Shown here in pieces: positions 16,998 through 25,657 of a stretch of 64,000 bases of DNA (within the stretch, counting starts at the first letter, position 1; every line of letters begins with the position of its first letter). The notes below the pieces were generated by a model that was given only the letters and a program-made list of their open reading frames with translations, was not told where the DNA came from and ran no database searches. The position numbers and the translations under genes were made by a program. Source of the stretch: Bacteroidota bacterium (GTDB taxonomy: Bacteria; Bacteroidota; Bacteroidia; UBA4408); NCBI GenBank assembly GCA_016721765.1, contig JADKHO010000001.1:124001-188000 (forward strand). The letters are read 5' to 3'.

Positions 16998-18407
16998 TTA
17001 AATTGGGGCTACTAAATGTAAGAAAATTCCTGTTTTATGTTGCGCATTCACTGCTCCTTCTACCCTAAAAACCAAATCATAATAGGTCACAAAATCAATC
17101 CCAATGCCGGTGCCGTATATAAATTTATTGGCTAAATAATTATCCCGCGCATTATTATTGTCGACCACATAAGCTGCATCTGCAAACAAATTTACATAAA
17201 AGGCGTAATGAAAAGTATTAAATTTTTCGGATGGTACCCATGTCAGTTTTTGCACATGCGGTTTCACCAATTGATACTTTAAGTTGGTTTTTAACAAACC
17301 GTAATTTTGTCCATCAATTACATACAATTCATATCCTCTTACAAAATCTGAAAAGCCCAATCCGCGTTGCACAAAATAGGGTTGATTGGCATTGGGTGAC
17401 AACTTAAATTTAATTCCCTCTGCTGCATACACTCTATTCCATAGTTTATCGTAGCGATTAAAAAGCACTTCGGTTCTAAACACATTAAAATTTTCTTCTT
17501 TTAATAAGCCAAACCCAACTTGAGTCACATCCAACATGGCAATAAATCCATTTAAGGGATAAGGCTTGTTATCGCGCTCATCCTGTCGGAACTGAAAATT
17601 GAGTGAAAAAAATTGTGTTTTTGTTGCATTTCTGCTGAAGTAATTTTGCGTTATGAATCGTATTGTATCCTCCACATGCGCTTCATTATAGCGCAATTCC
17701 ATACTGTGCGAACCATAAATTCCAATGCGATAACCTAAGCGTATGCGCGCACCCAATTCTTGGCGTACATACTTATTGGGATCCTTGTAAAAAATTTGCT
17801 TGTTGTTTTCCGACTTATATTGTATTTCGTGATTTCGCGAATAGGCAAAGGATAGTCCCAATCCAAGGTTTTGCTTTTTATTGAGATAGGGAATATTGTA
17901 TGCAAAACCGTATTGTTCTGCATAGCCAAAACGGGCTCTAAATTGTATGTTTTCTTTCCGTCCTCTGAAATTGTTTTTCACTATATAAAAGCCGTAACTC
18001 ACGCGCTCCATATTTGGATTTTCGAGCCAGGTATTAAAGTTTCTTTCCGAAATTTCAAATATTGGATTGGGCCATAAATACCAGCGTTCAATTACTTTTA
18101 CAAAAATATGCAAGGTATCTGATTTCACATTCTGAGTATCCACCGTAGCAAAATTAAATAAGGAAGTATTGATTATATTTTGTTGTGACTTCTTTAGCAA
18201 ATCACTTAATTCATTTGCATTTATGGTATCGCCAGGTTTTGCAGGAATTTCGCGGAGTATGATTTTATCTTTGGTTTTTTTATTTCCAAACAAACTAATT
18301 GACCCGAGAATGTATTTTTTTTGATAGGTGCTGTCCATCACGGTTTGCCCGGATGACTTAAGCACTACTAAGGAAATTAGAAAAAGTACTACAAGGTTTT
18401 TCATCAA
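16998..18407 (-). CDS. Omp85/BamA-type outer-membrane barrel with one POTRA domain
   Basis: This 469-residue protein has a signal peptide (about residues 1-20, ending SSGQ). A single POTRA-like region follows (residues 30-115: ILGSISLFGNKKTKDKIILR and VFVKVIERW-type end). The rest is a C-terminal 16-strand-type beta barrel. The conserved Omp85 lid-loop motif appears as FVRGYELYVIDGQ. It is shorter than BamA (five POTRAs), so it is a small Omp85-superfamily member rather than BamA itself. Its role could be outer-membrane protein or lipid translocation; the partner is unknown. It lies between the CBS gene and nadK. Confidence 0.85.
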   Translation of the reverse strand: MMKNLVVLFLISLVVLKSSGQTVMDSTYQKKYILGSISLFGNKKTKDKIILREIPAKPGDTINANELSDLLKKSQQNIINTSLFNFATVDTQNVKSDTLHIFVKVIERWYLWPNPIFEISERNFNTWLENPNMERVSYGFYIVKNNFRGRKENIQFRARFGYAEQYGFAYNIPYLNKKQNLGLGLSFAYSRNHEIQYKSENNKQIFYKDPNKYVRQELGARIRLGYRIGIYGSHSMELRYNEAHVEDTIRFITQNYFSRNATKTQFFSLNFQFRQDERDNKPYPLNGFIAMLDVTQVGFGLLKEENFNVFRTEVLFNRYDKLWNRVYAAEGIKFKLSPNANQPYFVQRGLGFSDFVRGYELYVIDGQNYGLLKTNLKYQLVKPHVQKLTWVPSEKFNTFHYAFYVNLFADAAYVVDNNNARDNYLANKFIYGTGIGIDFVTYYDLVFRVEGAVNAQHKTGIFLHLVAPI

Positions 18408-18416
18408 AAAAACCTC

Positions 18417-19079
18417 TTACACATTTAAGTAACTTAAGAAAGAATCGAATCGGTCTTTCATTTCGGTATCGCCTTCACTTTCGTGGATGGTGTTTTTTAC
18501 CGAATAATTAAAACGATAAAAAGTTTGAAGGATGGAGGATAAATCTGCGCGATTTATTTTTAAGGTAACTTCCAGTTTGGTTGAATCAGTTGGTGAGGAG
18601 ATATATAAGCTCAATATTTTAGCATCATTACTCTCCACAATTTTAGCTATCTCAGCAAGGTAATAATCATTGGTGTTTAACTCCAAAACAATAACCCCAC
18701 CGGGTTCCTTTAAAGAGGCCATGTCCGCAAACTTTTCGAGCAGGGTTGAAAGTTTTATGCTTCCCAAAAAATGTTCTTGCTCGTCCAAAACCGGTATCAG
18801 CGAAAGCTTGTGTTGCGACAACATGCGCAATACTTCATAAAAATGCTGATGGCTATACACAAAAGGTCGAACCAACGAAAGCGTATGATTTCCAATAGGG
18901 TCGTTAGGAGCATTTAAATCCAAAATGTCGTTTTCAGAAATCAATCCCAAAAATGCCACATTGTTTACTATTGGCAAATGTGATACGCGCAACTCATCCA
19001 TCCACGCAAGTGCTTTCACTCCGGTATCGGAAGTTTTAAGCGGTGGTATATCGTCGGTCATTAACTCTAGAGCTAGCAT
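18417..19079 (-). CDS. CBS-domain protein
   Basis: The 220-residue cytoplasmic protein has two N-terminal CBS motifs: about residues 1-60 with SHLPIVNNVAFLGLISENDI, and 70-125 with LSLIPVLDEQEHFLGSI. An ACT-like C-terminal half contains VIVLELNTNDYYLAEIAKIVE. Such pairs bind adenosine nucleotides and act as sensors. It is first in the CBS-Omp85-nadK operon. The start ATG at 19079 faces pdxJ across a 115-bp divergent region. Linkage of an adenylate sensor to nadK suggests a nucleotide-status role, which is inference. Confidence 0.87.
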   Translation of the reverse strand: MLALELMTDDIPPLKTSDTGVKALAWMDELRVSHLPIVNNVAFLGLISENDILDLNAPNDPIGNHTLSLVRPFVYSHQHFYEVLRMLSQHKLSLIPVLDEQEHFLGSIKLSTLLEKFADMASLKEPGGVIVLELNTNDYYLAEIAKIVESNDAKILSLYISSPTDSTKLEVTLKINRADLSSILQTFYRFNYSVKNTIHESEGDTEMKDRFDSFLSYLNV

Positions 19080-19194
19080 GATGTATACGGATTAGTATTA
19101 CAAACCTAAGGATTTTAGCGCAGAACACAAAAGCTGCATTTTACTACCAACGTAAAATCTAATTTCTTTATTTTACAGTCTAATATTTATTTAA

Positions 19195-19914
19195 ATGACA
19201 AAACTAAGTGTAAACATTAATAAAATTGCAACCCTTCGAAATGCGCGTGGTGGCGCTATTCCGGATGTATTAAAATTTGCACAAGATTGCGAGCGCTTTG
19301 GTGCACAAGGAATAACTGTGCATCCACGCCCCGATGAGCGACATATTCGCTACCAAGATGTGTTGGATTTAAAACCGCTTTTGAAAACCGAATTTAATAT
19401 TGAAGGATACCCCACACCTGATTTTATTGACTTGGTAAAAAAAGTAAAACCAGCGCAAGTAACACTTGTGCCCGACCCTCCTAATGTGCTTACTTCGAAT
19501 GCGGGATGGAATACAAGAAAGCATCAAAATTTTTTAACCGAGGTTATAGCAGTATTTCATGTCGACAACATTCGCACTTCACTATTTGTGGATACAGCTG
19601 CTAAAAACCTCGAATATGCTGCTAAAACAGGCACCAACCGCATTGAACTATACACAGAAAGTTATGCTAAATTATATCCAAGTGGAAAAAAAAATGCGGT
19701 AGCTCCTTTTGTGGAAGCAGCTAAAATAGCCCAGTCGCTAACATTAGGTATTAATGCCGGTCATGATTTAAGTTTGGAAAACTTAGCCTATTTCGCGCAG
19801 CAAGTTCCCGGATTATTGGAGGTTTCGATTGGTCATGCCCTTATTTCCGATGCTTTGTATTATGGCATCGAAAACACTATTCAATTGTATTTGCGGCAGC
19901 TTAACATAAAATAG
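19195..19914 (+). CDS. pdxJ: PdxJ, pyridoxine 5'-phosphate synthase
   Basis: PdxJ is a TIM-barrel enzyme that condenses 1-deoxyxylulose 5-phosphate with 3-amino-2-oxopropyl phosphate in the DXP-dependent vitamin B6 route. The 239-residue product starts MTKLSVNINKIATLRNARGG. It contains ITVHPRPDERHIRY, FNIEGYPTP, VTLVPDPP (the family version is LVPE), LFVDTA, and GINAGHDLSLENL with the catalytic His, then EVSIGHALISDAL. It is divergent from the CBS gene. Confidence 0.96.
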   Translation: MTKLSVNINKIATLRNARGGAIPDVLKFAQDCERFGAQGITVHPRPDERHIRYQDVLDLKPLLKTEFNIEGYPTPDFIDLVKKVKPAQVTLVPDPPNVLTSNAGWNTRKHQNFLTEVIAVFHVDNIRTSLFVDTAAKNLEYAAKTGTNRIELYTESYAKLYPSGKKNAVAPFVEAAKIAQSLTLGINAGHDLSLENLAYFAQQVPGLLEVSIGHALISDALYYGIENTIQLYLRQLNIK

Positions 19915-19928
19915 CGCTTACGGTTTTT

Positions 19929-20152
19929 ACCGCAGAGGACGCAAAGAGGACATAAAGAAGCCGCAAAGTACGCTAAAGTGATAGGGATAAAATTCATTTC
20001 GCTTTTAGCGACTCATCCACAGGCTTTGCGATAACTTTTTAAAACTCTATTTTTTACCTTAACGTGCACTAAGAATTCAAAAATCAAGCTGAGCTTGATG
20101 TTGAACTATATCTCTGCGTGCTCCGCGACACCTCCGCGAACTTTGCGGTTAA
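19929..20152. repeat. Imperfect inverted repeat with ACCGCAGAG / CTTTGCGGTT ends
   Basis: This fills most of the 366-bp gap after pdxJ. The left arm (19929-19968) reads ACCGCAGAGGACGCAAAG then CCGCAAAG. The right arm (20111-20152) carries the reverse motifs CTCTGCGT and AACTTTGCGGTT. Between them lies an 8+1+8 palindrome (ATCAAGCT-G-AGCTTGAT, 20083-20099). It looks like a decayed non-coding repeat element of the REP or MITE kind; no transposase is present. Confidence 0.55.
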
Positions 20153-20228
20153 TTTTTGAGCTCCCAATTTTTTACCTAATCCCCATTCTTAATAGTAAGC
20201 TGAAAAGTATCTATCGGAGAATATCAGA

Positions 20229-20262
20229 TAAAAAAAACGGCCCTGAATACCAGAGCCGTTCT
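20229..20262 (-). terminator. Terminator of the T9SS protein gene at 20281
   Basis: Read on the - strand, AACGGCTCTG and CAGGGCCGTT pair (one wobble) around a GTATT loop, followed by a run of T. It starts 20 bases after the stop codon. Confidence 0.88.
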
Positions 20263-20280
20263 TTTTGAAAGCGTTACGAA

Positions 20281-21030
20281 TTACTGAACAGCAACTCTAA
20301 CTACTTTTGAACCTGTTGAAGTTTTAGCAACAACTGTGTAAATACCTTTATCAGTAGAAGTTGTATTCCACTCGATTTGGTGAACACCTGCAGCTTGTGC
20401 TTCGTTAACTAAAGTTGCAACTTCAGCACCTAATACATTGTAAACTCTTACAGTTACATTTTCGTTGCTGTTTAAAGAATAAGCCAATTTAGCCAATCCG
20501 TTTGCAGCTGGATTTGGAGAAACAGTTAATGCATTAATTGCATTGTTTACTGATTTAATTCCTGTAATGTCAACGATAGTCATTGTAGAATCGTTAAAAA
20601 CACAATTTACAACAATGCTAGAACCAGCTGTGTAAGTTGATAAATTAAGGTGTCTGTTACCATCGCCTACACCACGCAATTCGTCATTTCCCCAAGCATG
20701 GTTGATTCTGTATTTAAAAGGTGAATCTGATGGTGTTGCAGCAGTAATCAAAGCTGTTCTCTCATAAATTCCATTTCCAACTAGAACAAAATCAGTTCCA
20801 TTTGGAGTAAACGGATCTCCGCAGTTTACTGTTTCTGCAGCTGACCAACCATTGTAATCACCGCCCATAGCTTCAACCACATCTGTAATAGGGTCAAAAG
20901 GAATAGCAGTACATGCAGCATCAGCACCTAAACTTGCTGCTGACATGTCCACTCGAAAAGTAACTAAAACTTGCGCGTTAGCAAAAGATGCCATCGCAAG
21001 AGCAATCATTGTAATGTAGATTTTTTTCAT
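20281..21030 (-). CDS. Secreted protein with carbohydrate-binding-like fold and T9SS type A sorting domain
   Basis: A 249-residue protein with signal peptide MKKIYITMIALAMASFANAQ. The first domain starts VTFRVDMSAA and resembles the VTFxVDM beta-sandwich modules of the starch-binding (CBM20/48-like) kind common in this phylum; two Cys pairs may form disulfides. From about residue 168 a type A sorting domain follows: VSPNPAANG, VRVYNVLGAEVATLV and the end KGIYTVVAKTSTGSKVVRVAVQ quoted here by KGIYTVVAK. The codons are conspicuously regular, suggesting high expression. The function is unknown; it is probably a surface-attached binding protein. Confidence 0.85.
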   Translation of the reverse strand: MKKIYITMIALAMASFANAQVLVTFRVDMSAASLGADAACTAIPFDPITDVVEAMGGDYNGWSAAETVNCGDPFTPNGTDFVLVGNGIYERTALITAATPSDSPFKYRINHAWGNDELRGVGDGNRHLNLSTYTAGSSIVVNCVFNDSTMTIVDITGIKSVNNAINALTVSPNPAANGLAKLAYSLNSNENVTVRVYNVLGAEVATLVNEAQAAGVHQIEWNTTSTDKGIYTVVAKTSTGSKVVRVAVQ

Positions 21031-21142
21031 TTTTGTTTTGATTTTGTGTTAGTATTAAAAATTATCGTTCAAATTTATAAACAATTAAAGCTAATAACAA
21101 GGCTAATTATCGAATTGTTTAAACCTAGAAGTGTTAATTTAT

Positions 21143-21721
21143 TTAAACGGCTTTGGACTTGTGCTCTTTTGCAAGTAACTCTAATTGAGCGTACCAGTCA
21201 TTTCCAAACTTGCGCACCAAGGGTTCTTTTAAGAATTTATATACCGGAACATCTAGTTTTTCGCCGCAGTTACAGGCGGGTTTACATACATCCCACTCTT
21301 CATAATTAACGGCTTCAAAATGCTTATACTTGGTAATCCTAACCGGATATAAATGACAAGAAATAGGTTTTTTGAAATCCACTTTTCCGGCATAAAATGC
21401 CTTTTCAATCGAGCATTTAGCGATGCTGTTTTCAAAAATCACAAAAGCACAATGTTTCACACCGTCTACCAAAGGCGTAACTAAATCACCATCTGAATCA
21501 ATTAAAGAAACGCCCATTTTTTCAATTTCGGCAATTCCCTCTGCATTCATAAAAGGCTTTACGGTAGGATATATTTTTGCAAGAATTTCTGCTTCTTCCT
21601 TTTCCAAGGGAGCACCTGAATCTCCGGCTACACAGCACTCGCCCTTACAAGCATTGAGGTCGCACACAAACTTACGCTCCAATATATCGTCTGATACCAG
21701 CGTATTGTCTATTTCAATCAT
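21143..21721 (-). CDS. DUF3109-family protein with Cys clusters
   Basis: A 192-residue cytoplasmic protein of the DUF3109 family. The N-terminal MIEIDNTLVSDDILERKF leads to CDLNACKGECC, a YkgJ-like metal or Fe-S cluster motif. Further Cys occur in HCAFVIFEN, KCSIE, SCHLYPVRI and DVCKPACNCG. The pattern of eight or more Cys suggests a bound zinc or iron-sulfur centre. The ATG at 21721 is chosen over the TTG 18 bases upstream because it gives the family start. The reaction is not known. Confidence 0.88.
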   Translation of the reverse strand: MIEIDNTLVSDDILERKFVCDLNACKGECCVAGDSGAPLEKEEAEILAKIYPTVKPFMNAEGIAEIEKMGVSLIDSDGDLVTPLVDGVKHCAFVIFENSIAKCSIEKAFYAGKVDFKKPISCHLYPVRITKYKHFEAVNYEEWDVCKPACNCGEKLDVPVYKFLKEPLVRKFGNDWYAQLELLAKEHKSKAV

Positions 21722-21755
21722 AAAACTGTTGCTTTCCAAAATTTAAATAGCCTAC

Positions 21756-24053
21756 TTAGAGTTTAACAAATCGCGCAGCGGTAGCGCTTTTCCCGGACTT
21801 TACTTCAACAAAATAAATACCCTTTTCGAGCCCATCTAAATTTAAGTTATGCTTAAACTTAGTACTGCTTTTTATTAATTCTTCAGAATAAACTAATCTG
21901 CCTAAACAATCCGTAAGTGTTACTAGTATTTTTCCGCTTAGTGCTGAATTAAGTTCTATCGCAACATTACCACTCGATGGATTTGGGAATACATTAAGCG
22001 CATTCGCTTCAAAGCCCACCGACTCTACACCATTAGGAATTTGAATCGAAAAATTTGCATTGCTCATGTCAAAGAAAATATTTCCAACCGATTGCACTTT
22101 TATGCGGGCTTGATTTGTATTTACTTGTGGTAAGCCACCGCTGGTAGGGATTGTAACTGTTTCGCTGCCATCGTTTGGAGTATTGGCTAAAAGTGTATAA
22201 GGAAAAGTAAAACCACCATCTACCGACAATAGAATATTCACGTTAGCACAGTTAATGGGTGCTAAATCAGTGGAACTTACATCCCAAGTAACTAATTCGT
22301 TTGCACCAAAATGCCACAGCACCGATCCCACATTAGGATCTGTAACTAAAAACGGATTCGTTGTATTAATCACATCCACTGCTACAGAAGTAAGATTATT
22401 TGCCACTCCACCTCCGCCGGTTCGGTTATCTCTAGCGGTAAATTTAAAGTGCATCGTGCGTGCATAAGTAGGCAATTTTTCACCCAAAACGGTGGTGTTG
22501 TTAATGATACTAATTAAACGAGGAAAAGTGCGTGATGAATCAGCAACGGGCGTCCAATCTCTAAAAATAGCTGCGTCCCCACTTGGCGTATTGGGGTTTC
22601 CAAATGGTCCTGAATCATACTGTTCCCAAATGTAAGTCATTGGATCCCCATCAAAATCAGTAGCCGAACCGGTTAAAACAAAAGGCGTTTTAAATGGAAT
22701 TACGTAATCGTTTAACGTATTAATAACAGGTACGCTATTATTGGTAAAACTCACGGCAGCGCATGAATTCCCTGCCGAAAAAATCGTGTAATTAAATATT
22801 TCATTATAACTTTCTGTATGAAAAATAGGATCACTGTGGTTTTGTAAATCAAAAGGCGAGCACAAACTGGCATAAGCCATAATGGTACTTCCGCTGCCCG
22901 GTTCAAAATTATGCCCTTGTGCCGCATTACCGTTACACCCACCCGAAGTATTATTATTAAAGGTGTGATTTGCACCAAACTGATGCCCCATTTCGTGTGC
23001 AACATAATCCACATCAAAAGCATCGCCCACAGGATTAGGCAAACCAGTTACACCATTAGCTTTTTGAGAATTATTGCAGATTACGCCCAATCCGGCAATA
23101 CCACCACCGCCTGTGCTAAACACATGACCAAAATCGTAATTTGAAGTTCCAATGCGATTTGTAACAGTAGTCTGATTTTGCCCTAGCATAGCACCTCCGC
23201 TATTGTTGGAATAAGGATCACTTCCCGCATTCAAAAATATTAAGGTATCAGTATTGGCAACTAATACCATACGCACCGCTACTTCTGTTTCGTAAATGCC
23301 ATTTACACGATTCACCGAAGTTACAATTCCCGATAAAGCTCCGGGCACTGTACCGCCTTTGGTTGCTGCATATTCGCCGGTGCAGGCCATTGCTAAACGA
23401 TAGGTACGTAGCTCATCTCCGGTATCGTGAATTTTTAAATTGCCTTTTGAGGAATGTGCTCCAATTTTTTCAACAAGGCTTTCTTCTTCCGACTTACTGC
23501 CCTGCAATTCACAATGCCTTTCGTACGCATTGGGCATATCAGATTTGTAATAACAGATATAATTTTCAAGTTCAGTATTATTTACAGGATCAATAAAAAC
23601 ATATCCATTTATTGTCGAAAGCATAGCATGAAAGCCAAGATAACTCAAATCAAGGCGCATCCATGCATGCACATCATCAATACCTTGCGCCACATAAGTT
23701 TTTATGAGCGGATATTTTGCACTTAATGCAGGATGCATCACTTCTGTTTCAACAATCGAAAAACGACTGAATGTACCATCGGGCAATGGAAATTCCAAAA
23801 TCAACCCTTTGTTGCGGTCAACTGTATATTCTTTCGGAGCTGCATTTAATGCGGTTCTTAATCCGACCAAATCCAAACGATAGCCCAAAAACTTTTCCGG
23901 ATAAACGGTTCTTTCTTGGCTAAGGTTAAAGGTGGTTATGGTGGCTGTTTTCCAAAATGCACTGTTTTGTGCCGTTGAAACTGCAGCAATAAGCATGGAT
24001 GCGGCAATTGCACCGAAAAATTTTTTTAAATTAAGTGTACTGATTTTTTTCAT
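21756..24053 (-). CDS. Secreted reprolysin-like (M12B-type) zinc metalloprotease with T9SS type A domain
   Basis: The 765-residue product has a signal peptide ending AVSTAQ. A propeptide of about residues 35-180 follows, with EKFLGYRLDLVGLR, LEFPLPDGTFSRFSIVE and HPALSAKYP. The catalytic domain has HEMGHQFGANH (about 352-362), the HExxHxxGxxH zinc site, and the Met-turn IMAYAS. An FN3/cadherin-like linker with PVINTLNDYVIPFKTPFVL and a sorting domain (VFPNPSSGNVAIEL to KGIYFVEVKSGKS) end the protein. The ATG at 24053 is preferred over an upstream in-frame start that would add 55 residues before the signal peptide. A homologue of its propeptide is encoded just upstream. Confidence 0.92.
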   Translation of the reverse strand: MKKISTLNLKKFFGAIAASMLIAAVSTAQNSAFWKTATITTFNLSQERTVYPEKFLGYRLDLVGLRTALNAAPKEYTVDRNKGLILEFPLPDGTFSRFSIVETEVMHPALSAKYPLIKTYVAQGIDDVHAWMRLDLSYLGFHAMLSTINGYVFIDPVNNTELENYICYYKSDMPNAYERHCELQGSKSEEESLVEKIGAHSSKGNLKIHDTGDELRTYRLAMACTGEYAATKGGTVPGALSGIVTSVNRVNGIYETEVAVRMVLVANTDTLIFLNAGSDPYSNNSGGAMLGQNQTTVTNRIGTSNYDFGHVFSTGGGGIAGLGVICNNSQKANGVTGLPNPVGDAFDVDYVAHEMGHQFGANHTFNNNTSGGCNGNAAQGHNFEPGSGSTIMAYASLCSPFDLQNHSDPIFHTESYNEIFNYTIFSAGNSCAAVSFTNNSVPVINTLNDYVIPFKTPFVLTGSATDFDGDPMTYIWEQYDSGPFGNPNTPSGDAAIFRDWTPVADSSRTFPRLISIINNTTVLGEKLPTYARTMHFKFTARDNRTGGGGVANNLTSVAVDVINTTNPFLVTDPNVGSVLWHFGANELVTWDVSSTDLAPINCANVNILLSVDGGFTFPYTLLANTPNDGSETVTIPTSGGLPQVNTNQARIKVQSVGNIFFDMSNANFSIQIPNGVESVGFEANALNVFPNPSSGNVAIELNSALSGKILVTLTDCLGRLVYSEELIKSSTKFKHNLNLDGLEKGIYFVEVKSGKSATAARFVKL

Positions 24054-24120
24054 CTGGTTAGATTTGGGTAAACTATAATAATGTAAAACAAATATACAAT
24101 TTTGTAAGGGTAAATGTTTA

Positions 24121-24666
24121 TTAACGATTGCCTTCTTCAAATGGCAACTTAGGAAATGGACTGTCTTCCTTATTAAAAACCATGTAGTAGTTTTTCTCAT
24201 CCCCATCAACTGGCGCAATAAAATATTCGCCGGTTAAAGTCATAAAATAAGCATGGAAATTTTTATTGTTGAAATCAATTCTTACCCGGTTAGCACTATT
24301 TACTATATCAACACCTTCATAGGTTTTAAACTTGGGATACTTTGCTGCCAATGCCGGCGACATTACCTGCACTTCAATAATACTATAGGTAACAAAACTG
24401 CCATCCGGCATCGGAAATTCAACAGCCACTTTTAAGCGTGTTGAATCCGGCGCAACTAGTTTTCGAAGGCCTTCTTCATCGAGTCTATAGGCCATGAATT
24501 TTTTTGGTAGTGAATCTTTACTTTGCTTTATATCGCTTATTGATATTGCTTTCCAAACTGATTTTTCCGCTTTTACTTTATTTGAATCCTTCACTTTACA
24601 GGATACATTTATTAAGAGCAAGAAAAATAAAAATGCTTTTTTTAAAAGTTGTTTTTTTAGAGTCAA
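24121..24666 (-). CDS. Stand-alone metalloprotease-propeptide-like lipoprotein
   Basis: This 181-residue protein starts at TTG (24666); an in-frame stop lies 5 codons upstream and no ATG precedes the signal sequence. The signal peptide ends LLLINVSC, with probable lipid Cys at 23 (an atypical lipobox). Residues about 35-170 align with the propeptide of the adjacent protease: KKFMAYRLDEEGLRKLV, VEFPMPDGSFVTYSIIE, QVMSPALAAKYPKFKTY, FHAYFMTLTGEYFIAPVDG. There is no catalytic domain, and the frame ends cleanly at NR. It lies 67 bases upstream of the protease start on the same strand, so it would be transcribed first. An inhibitor, chaperone or immunity role is inference; a truncated duplicate is the alternative. 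Confidence 0.8.
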   Translation of the reverse strand: MTLKKQLLKKAFLFFLLLINVSCKVKDSNKVKAEKSVWKAISISDIKQSKDSLPKKFMAYRLDEEGLRKLVAPDSTRLKVAVEFPMPDGSFVTYSIIEVQVMSPALAAKYPKFKTYEGVDIVNSANRVRIDFNNKNFHAYFMTLTGEYFIAPVDGDEKNYYMVFNKEDSPFPKLPFEEGNR

Positions 24667-24684
24667 TTTTTGGTGTTTTTAGGT

Positions 24685-25380
24685 TCAATTACTATTAAAA
24701 GTTTCCTCCTTTTCGGGTCCTTGGATGGATAAGCCAACTCCATAAAAAATAAAACATACACTCACCATCATAATTACGTGAGCAATGTCTTTAAAGTTAA
24801 ACCAATCGTTAAGCGAAATTTTTAAGGTGTAAATAATTGCAGTTAAAAATGAAATAGTAATTCCAAGTGCAATCCATCCTGCCGGACGGTTACCATATTT
24901 TTTTCCGGATATGGCATGTATAAAAAGTACCATTAAAAATCCTACTGTACTGTTCACTACAACAATCAAAAAATTTTGCAAGGTGAGTGTAGCTAGTGCA
25001 AATACGAAGAACTGTATCCTGCAAATCAGTAAACTCTTATCTTCCGAACGATATATTGGAATATTTGCATTGGGTATACTATAAATTGTGGCTACTTGCG
25101 CTGCATACACAGACAAGCCACTTAAAATTTGCATGGTTATCCAAAAAATAAGATAGCCGCTGGTGTGATGGTTTTCGAAAACAGCATGGGTGATACCCCC
25201 AATAAAAGTAGAGCAACCCATAAATAAAAAAAATAATTTCCAATACAGTGCTCCCTTATCCTGCTTGGCAGCAGAAAATTGAAAGTAAAACAAAATACAT
25301 AAAAAAGCTAAAATAAAATCCGTAAAAGCCGTTGTAGGTTCAGCTATTTGAACTCCAAAAAAGGTGGCGTGAGTAATCAT
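24685..25380 (-). CDS. Polytopic membrane protein of unknown function
   Basis: This 231-residue protein starts MITHATFFGVQIAEPTTA (ATG at 25380; an upstream TTG at 25407 is less likely). About seven hydrophobic segments are evident, among them FTDFILAFLCILFYF, LFFLFMGCSTFIGGITHAVF, ILSGLSVYAAQVATIY, FFVFALATLTLQNFLIVVV and VIMMVSVCFIFYGVGLSI. The conserved-looking polar positions are GGITHAVFENHH and the opening THATFFG. It lies 18 bases upstream of the propeptide-like lipoprotein gene and could be in the same transcript. I do not recognise a function. Confidence 0.7.
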   Translation of the reverse strand: MITHATFFGVQIAEPTTAFTDFILAFLCILFYFQFSAAKQDKGALYWKLFFLFMGCSTFIGGITHAVFENHHTSGYLIFWITMQILSGLSVYAAQVATIYSIPNANIPIYRSEDKSLLICRIQFFVFALATLTLQNFLIVVVNSTVGFLMVLFIHAISGKKYGNRPAGWIALGITISFLTAIIYTLKISLNDWFNFKDIAHVIMMVSVCFIFYGVGLSIQGPEKEETFNSN

Positions 25381-25418
25381 TAACTCAATGGGGATTTGAA
25401 AAAGCAAGAATAGTGCAA

Positions 25419-25562
25419 TTAGTTAATTTTTAATTGGTTCAATAGCTTGCGCGCTCGATTCTTCAATCCTTCAAAAGGTTTCTCCTTTCTTGCTTCCACA
25501 ACAAATAAAGCGGTTATAGCGCCGAGGATAAAAAACAAAATCGATTTATTCCTGTCTTTCAA
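25419..25562 (-). CDS. Small single-pass membrane protein
   Basis: The frame is open from an ATG at 25661, but that start would lie upstream of a good -7 element (TATCTTTGC, 25587-25579). The TTG at 25562 gives a compact 47-residue protein, MKDRNKSILFFILGAITAL then a basic tail EARKEKPFEGLKNRARKLL. This one-helix, basic-tail form resembles small YtxH-like proteins of Bacteroidota. It precedes the polytopic membrane gene by 38 bases. The existence of the gene is moderately supported; the start is uncertain. Confidence 0.5.
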   Translation of the reverse strand: MKDRNKSILFFILGAITALFVVEARKEKPFEGLKNRARKLLNQLKIN

Positions 25563-25657
25563 TGATGAACGAATTTTTGCAAAGATAATGATTCCAAATA
25601 ATTGGATTTTAAGCTTTATTACACAACTAAGAAATCCAAATAAATAAGTGCTCCATA

